A DNA stretch of 64,000 bases from positions 253,079,461-253,143,460 of the forward strand of contig OY282559.1 in the NCBI GenBank assembly GCA_958295665.1. Reading direction: 5' to 3'. The stretch is from Tipula vernalis (Eukaryota > Arthropoda > Insecta > Diptera > Tipulidae). A model generated the notes under the pieces. The model saw nothing but the letters and a program-made list of their open reading frames with translations. It did not search any database and had not been told where the DNA came from. Below are positions 59,499 to 64,000 of the stretch, piece after piece. Every line of letters starts with the position of its first letter. Position 1 is the first letter of the stretch. Both the position numbers and the translations under genes were made by a program.

Positions 59499-59580
59499 AA
59501 AAATGTAATTTAAATAGACACTATTTCCATATAACTTCATATAGTTATATGGAAATAGTGTCTATTTAAATTACATTTTT
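59499..59580. repeat. Perfect hairpin: 38-bp arms, 6-nt loop
   Basis: Arm 59499-59536 is the exact reverse complement of 59543-59580, around TCATAT. The equivalent place in the inverted sister arm (near 60760-60800) has only one of the two arms, so the second was added locally. Confidence 0.95.
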
Positions 59581-59690
59581 ATTTGTGAAAATTGTAATGA
59601 TTAGAAAACTGAATTAATCCAATATATAGTTTAAAGTGTGATTTTTGTATATCTGATTCATTTGGGACATTCTTATCATTTTAAATATCA

Positions 59691-59704
59691 GAAATCTGTA
59701 CTTA
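59691..59704. repeat. Target-site duplication, 3' side, of retroelement E copy 1
   Basis: GAAATCTGTACTTA, repeated exactly at 60462-60475. Confidence 0.85.
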
Positions 59705-60461
59705 TTATTATTATTATTATTATGGGGGGCCATGCGGGCGATCAGCCACTTCGCACTGCGACCTAAAAGATCTATTGTGCTGGCCCCTGCTTAATTATCC
59801 GTCCAGTCAATATTCAGACTCTTAATGAACCTGACGATACTGCCTCCCGGTACGTGATACATACTATCTGGGCTTATTGCTCTCCCTCCTAGATGTTTAC
59901 TACAGCATGTAGTTCCGCTAGAAAGACGGTAGCATTGGAGCTCAAGGACATCGAGAGGGTTGTCCCACTCCCGTATATTCCTACTCCTGACCCGTATTCC
60001 GTTTGATTTTACTCTTACGAGTTGCTCGGAATTGCAAATCACCTGTAGGTCACCCAGCTTTACCACAGGAAGGCTAAATAAAACTGGAGGGTGCCTGGTA
60101 TCCAGAGTCCGCATATTTTGGGCTGATTAACCTATCAGCCATTCATCTTTCGGCATATGCTGTTCCACCTTAGATTAGGGTTTTTTGTCATGGTTTTCTC
60201 CTTTAGCGCCGTCCTTTAGCCTTTGCCAAATGGCCAAAGATGTGCCAAGTGGCCTTAGTTACCAGTGGTTGCCACGAGGAGGCAGCACGTACACTTGCGA
60301 ATTGTGAACAGGTTACCCCTTACACAATTGTACCCATCACGCAGCTGCCTAATGACAAGACCAGAACAGCACACGTGATGCGCACCCTACTGGAAGGTTA
60401 CGGAGCTGGTAGATTAATCTACTCAACTTTGATCCCCCCCGCCAATAGACGCCAAACCACC
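59705..60461 (-). mobile_element. Retroelement E, copy 1, (TAA)n tail, 14-bp target duplication
   Basis: On the minus strand it starts GGTGGTTTGGCGTCTATTGG and ends in CCCC followed by about seven ATA/TAA units, like the TAA tails of I-type LINEs. Exact 14-bp direct repeats flank it. A copy with the same 5' start lies inverted at 62510-63240. The reading contains YADGSMA and, less clearly in this copy, the remains of an RNase H domain; a 107-codon frame (60114-59791) ends WTDN. The shared 5' terminus argues for a defined short element rather than random truncation. Confidence 0.7.
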
Positions 60462-60475
60462 GAAATCTGTACTTA
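60462..60475. repeat. Target-site duplication, 5' side, of retroelement E copy 1
   Basis: GAAATCTGTACTTA, identical to 59691-59704. Confidence 0.85.
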
Positions 60476-60988
60476 AACGTTGCAGAAATTTCTAAATAAG
60501 CATGTATTACTAAAAACATAATTGTTTTAAAAATATCAAATTTTAGATTGTATTAATAAGTCAAATCATAGAAACCGTGGTATAATAAAGCTGCATAATG
60601 TTTAGTGACCTACTTATATATTTATAGTTAGTTTAACATTAAATTTCTGCAATTTTTAAGCACAGTGTCCCAAAGGAATCAGATATAGAAAAATCACACT
60701 TTAAACTTTATATTGGATTAATTCAGTTTTCTAATCATTACAATTTTCACAAATAAATATGTAATTTAAATAGACAATATTTCCATATAACTTCATGTAG
60801 CAAATTTTTGTTACAGCCTATCACATATTTCACTATTGTCTGGTAGAGCATACCGTTCCATTCGTCAATTAAGAAATCGTTGTGCAATGAAATTGCAATA
60901 CGATTTGTGCAAAGCATCCTTTTCTTATATAATTTAAATTCAAAAATCCTCATTGAAAGCAATAGGTTGCTGCACTATCGTAGAAAAA

Positions 60989-62509
60989 TTAATTTGTTTG
61001 ATTTGTAATTGTTAATTGTTAGTTATTTGCCAAAATGTTTTAAGAAAATTTTGTGGGAAAAAGATTAAAGCCACTTTAAGGAAACAAACCGTATTCCTCA
61101 AATTAACAGTCATGAGTAAGGTCTCGCAAATATCTAAAAGTTTTGTGGAATTTATAAATCGTAAAAAATAAAATTAAACGTAAGTAGTATCTTTGAGGAG
61201 GATATTTGAGGCTACATTTAGTCTTAACTTTACGCTTCTTGTGTATCGCTCATATTCTGTTTTCCCGCCTAGACTTGTTACTATTTGTAAGGCTTTTAGA
61301 AAACCACATGCAGTATAAATCTGATGTTCTGGAAGGTGCCGGAGAAGCACATTTACCTGAATTTAACAATCAATCCACAACAAAATCTATCGAATCACTC
61401 GAATCCAGAAAAATCGCTTAGTGCATTTTATAAATACACCTGTCCCTTGATTAACACGGTAATTACGTTCCGCCGAATTACCGTGTAACTCAAAACCGTG
61501 TTAATCGCGACTAATACACCTGTCCCTCGATTAACACGGTACTTGATTAACGCGGCGAAACTTCTGTGCGTGTTAATCAAGACTTTGTCTCAATTCGTTG
61601 ACCGTGTAAAATCAAATCCCTGTTAATCAAGTACCGTGTATACTATTATGGAAAGTGTTTAGCCGAGATTGATATTCCACTCACGACCCAACTTTTTTCG
61701 GGTTACCGATCCCGCAATTAAAACTCATCAATATACTTGGGAACCATTTTTCCCTGCTCTTCCATAAAGTGCTTACATTGCAAGTATGATTGTATGGTTA
61801 ATTATAAATACTTGACTAAGCTGGATCGTTGTAGTGTATGCCTAAATTAGAGAAGCACCAACCGTATTGATTTGTTTCTTTCTGTCGAACTATTTTATGT
61901 AAATCAAAATCTTTTGCAGAGATGTTGAATAGTCAAGTTTTGTTTAAATAATAATTCGGATATCGCAAAGTGTTTAATCAGCTACTCACTGTCTAAATTT
62001 TGCTTCTGTTTTTTAAAAGTGGTTAATATTAATTAGGATATCCAATACCGAATTTCAAAAGTAAGAGCGGTATTATTACGTCGATAATAAAACCAAATTT
62101 AATAATATAATATCGGAAACTTTAATAAGAATTCAACGTGCTTTGAGCTCCTTTTATACAAGTACAATTACATAAACACAATATTTCATAACCAAGCCTC
62201 CTTTACACTGAAAAAGTACAAAACATGTTGACAGCGAATACGTTAATAATAAATGTGTTGTTAACATTTATATAATTTCTTAATAATTGTGGATATAAAA
62301 TGCTGAATCAATTCCAAAAATAGTCAAATGACAAAGTTCAAAATTTTGAATAACGAAGCTAATAACAATGTTTTTACCAGCAATTTTGCTAACTTTAATT
62401 TAAACCAATAAGGTGTTACTAGCATTTTGATGCCAACATTCAACCTCTAGGGCGGTGCGCACATTTATGTCAACACTGCTAGAAACCTTAGCTTAGTTAT
62501 CAATAAATT
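60989..62509. other. AT-rich DNA with a pogo-like MITE
   Basis: Apart from the MITE at 61434-61645, nothing recognised. Confidence 0.4.
61434..61645. mobile_element. Pogo-like MITE, apparently two nested or rearranged copies
   Basis: ACACGGTACTTGATTAAC (61534-61551) is exactly inverted at 61622-61639. The opening motif TACACCTGTCCCT(T/C)GATTAA occurs at 61435 and again at 61514. A perfect 10-bp hairpin CACGGTAATT/AATTACCGTG lies at about 61456-61486. The TTAACACGG core is also found in the 28.7-kb palindrome, so they may be related. Confidence 0.6.
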
Positions 62510-63240
62510 GGTGGTTTGGCGTCTATTGGAGGAGGGGGGACCAAAGTTCAGTAGATTAATCTACCAGCTCCGTAACCTTCCAGTGGGGTGCGCACTACGT
62601 CTGTTCTGGTCATGTATTAGTCAGCTGCTTGATGGGTACAATTGTGTAAGGGGTAACCTGTTCACAATTCGCAGGTGTACGTGCTGCCACCTCATGGCAA
62701 CTGCTGGTAACTGAGGCCATTTGGCACATAGTGGTCATTTGGGACAGTCTAAAGTACAGCGCTAATGGAGAAATCCATGACAAAAAAACCTAATCTAAGG
62801 TGGAACAACATATGCCGATGGATCAATGGCTGATGGGTTAATCAGTCCAAAGTATGCGGACTCTGGATACCAGGCACCCTCCAGTTTTATTTAGCCTTTT
62901 TGTAGTAAAGTTGGGAGACCTACAGGCGATTTTATATTCCCAGCAAGCAGCAACTGGTAAGAGTAAAATCAAACGGAAGACGGGATAGGGGTAGGAATAT
63001 ACGGGAGTAGGACAGACCTATCGAAGTCCTTAGGTACCAATGCTACCGTATTTCTAGCAGAACTACATGCTGTGGTAAACATCTAGGAAGGAGAGCAATA
63101 AGCCCAGATAGTATGTATCACGTACCGGCTGGCAGTATTATCAAGTTCATTAAGAGTCTGAATTTTGACTGGACGGATAATTAAGCAGGGTCCAAGCACA
63201 AAAGATCTTTTAGGTTGCAGTGTGAGGTGGCTGAATGCCC
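62510..63240 (+). mobile_element. Retroelement E, copy 2
   Basis: Starts GGTGGTTTGGCGTCTATTGG like copy 1 and matches it, inverted, to GGCTGA(A/T)xGCCC. The tail is not a clean TAA run (AATAACATATTAAA). On the plus strand YADGSMADGLIS and, later, ATVFLAELHAVVNI can be read, the order of the first two catalytic motifs of a LINE RNase H (xTDGSK and VFQAExxAI). Stops interrupt it. A 68-codon frame starts at the 5' end (62508) but is not recognised. No clear target duplication. Confidence 0.65.
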
Positions 63241-63627
63241 TTTTGAAATAACATATTAAATTCAAAATGTCACTAATAAATATTTGCTGTTAATTTGTTT
63301 TCGATAAATTTTCGAAATATTTTAGTAACTTGGCTAATAACACTTGTTATTAGCAACGTTACGTATGGCGGAAAGTTTCTTTAATAGTAAAACTGAGTCT
63401 CAAAGCTCAGGTTTCAATCTTTGAGAGAATTATTTTCTGTAAGCCCGTCCTACAAACGATTTTTTCAACTTCGAACAGAAAGCCTAATAAATCTTTTTGA
63501 AATTTTTGGAAACTTGCACTTGGTAATCCTAATTAAATCTAGCTGGCAAAACCTTGTAAATTTTGTTGTTGTGTTATTAGCGGTCTTCAGCTTATCCTTA
63601 ACGAAACCCAATTTTTGAGTCATAGTA
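63241..63627. other. AT-rich DNA without recognisable genes
   Basis: The 65-codon frame at 63421-63618 shows no known motif. Confidence 0.4.
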
Positions 63628-63927
63628 CAGCGTTTTTATTTATAACGACATTGAGAATCGTCGTTATAAGTGAATTATTTAAAACTAAATAATTCTCATA
63701 CGTTATATCTGTTCAAAGATAAATATTTGAAACTGGAAGTGGGTTTTGGTTTTGAAAAATTCTTATGATTTAGAATTAATAATAACCTACGATAATATTA
63801 GATTACTTGATGACCTAAAATACCATAAATCCAAAAGTAAACATAACAAATTAATCATTAGCTTAAATTCCCGACGTTATAAGTGAAATGTCATTATAAC
63901 CGATGGCATTATAAGTGAATTTCACTG
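63628..63927. mobile_element. Pogo/Tigger-like MITE, 300 bp, TA target duplication
   Basis: The ends CAGCGTTTTTATTTATAACG and, inverted, CAGTGAAATTCACTTATAAT are related. TA flanks both (63626-63627, 63928-63929). The CAGTG(A/T)AA..TTATAA end with TA duplication is characteristic of pogo/Tigger. ATTATAAGTGAA-type motifs recur inside. Non-coding. Confidence 0.7.
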
Positions 63928-64000
63928 TATTTATAAATTATTGGCAAATTCCATTTTCAAAATTTGTTTTGATTTCAAGCTTACTCAGAGGTGTTTCTTC

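Larger units (their letters stand above)
59258..60988. mobile_element. Long interrupted inverted repeat enclosing a younger insertion
   Basis: The left arm (59258-about 59690) and right arm (about 60655-60988) are inverted copies. They share TTTTTCTACGATA, CACAAATCG, AATTGACGAATGGAA, GGCTGTAACAAAAATTTGC and a ~90-bp block through TTTGGGACA. After removal of the insertion at 59705-60461 the structure is ~960 bp, consistent with a MITE with very long ends. No coding sequence belongs to it. Confidence 0.7.

Overview
The window looks like a transposon-rich intergenic or intronic stretch of an AT-rich animal genome, most likely an insect. This is inferred from the mobile-element families (Tc1/mariner, piggyBac, PIF/Harbinger, jockey-, LOA- and CR1/jockey-like LINEs, Ty3/gypsy, Penelope-like), from spliceosomal introns inside transposase genes, and from the very high A+T. 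I found no intact host protein gene. The longest open frames are fragments of reverse transcriptases and transposases. The species cannot be named from this sequence.

Layout, left to right. 0.8-2.75 kb: a nearly full-length Tc1-like transposon with ~325-bp inverted ends. 4.2-4.4 kb: a tRNA-derived SINE with an 11-bp target duplication. 5.8-10.1 kb: decayed Penelope-like, mariner-like, LOA-clade and Tc1 remnants. 12.6-13.1 kb: first copy of a ~500-bp dispersed repeat (others at 41.9 and 56.8 kb). 14.85-15.29 kb: an intron-less, multiply frameshifted remnant of asparaginyl-tRNA synthetase, the only recognisable host-gene sequence. 15.3-23.5 kb: mariner, Harbinger-MITE and jockey remnants and other TIR elements. 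24.3-30.7 kb: two 5'-truncated LINE insertions with clear target duplications (10 bp and 14 bp) among transposase remnants. 31.4 kb: a solo LTR. 33.9 kb: a 736-bp TIR element with TAA duplication. 36.8-39.7 kb: the 5' half of a Ty3/gypsy element. 40.7-43.9 kb: a complete but decayed Harbinger element with both its genes, invaded by the dispersed repeat. 44.7 kb: a ~270-bp (TA)n tract. 48.6-50.5 kb: a piggyBac element with TTAA at both ends and an 88-bp-armed foldback inside. 54.5-56.1 kb: a CR1/jockey-like LINE fragment. 58.2-61 kb: nested inverted-repeat structures containing a perfect 38-bp hairpin. 59.7 and 62.5 kb: two inverted copies of a ~750-bp retroelement with fixed ends. 61.4 and 63.6 kb: pogo-like MITEs.

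Nothing here forms a working pathway. The interest lies in insertion history: nested elements, a MITE beside its likely autonomous parent, a template-switch hairpin, a processed pseudogene, and a short retroelement family that I cannot name. All identifications come from reading translated motifs by eye; no database search was run.
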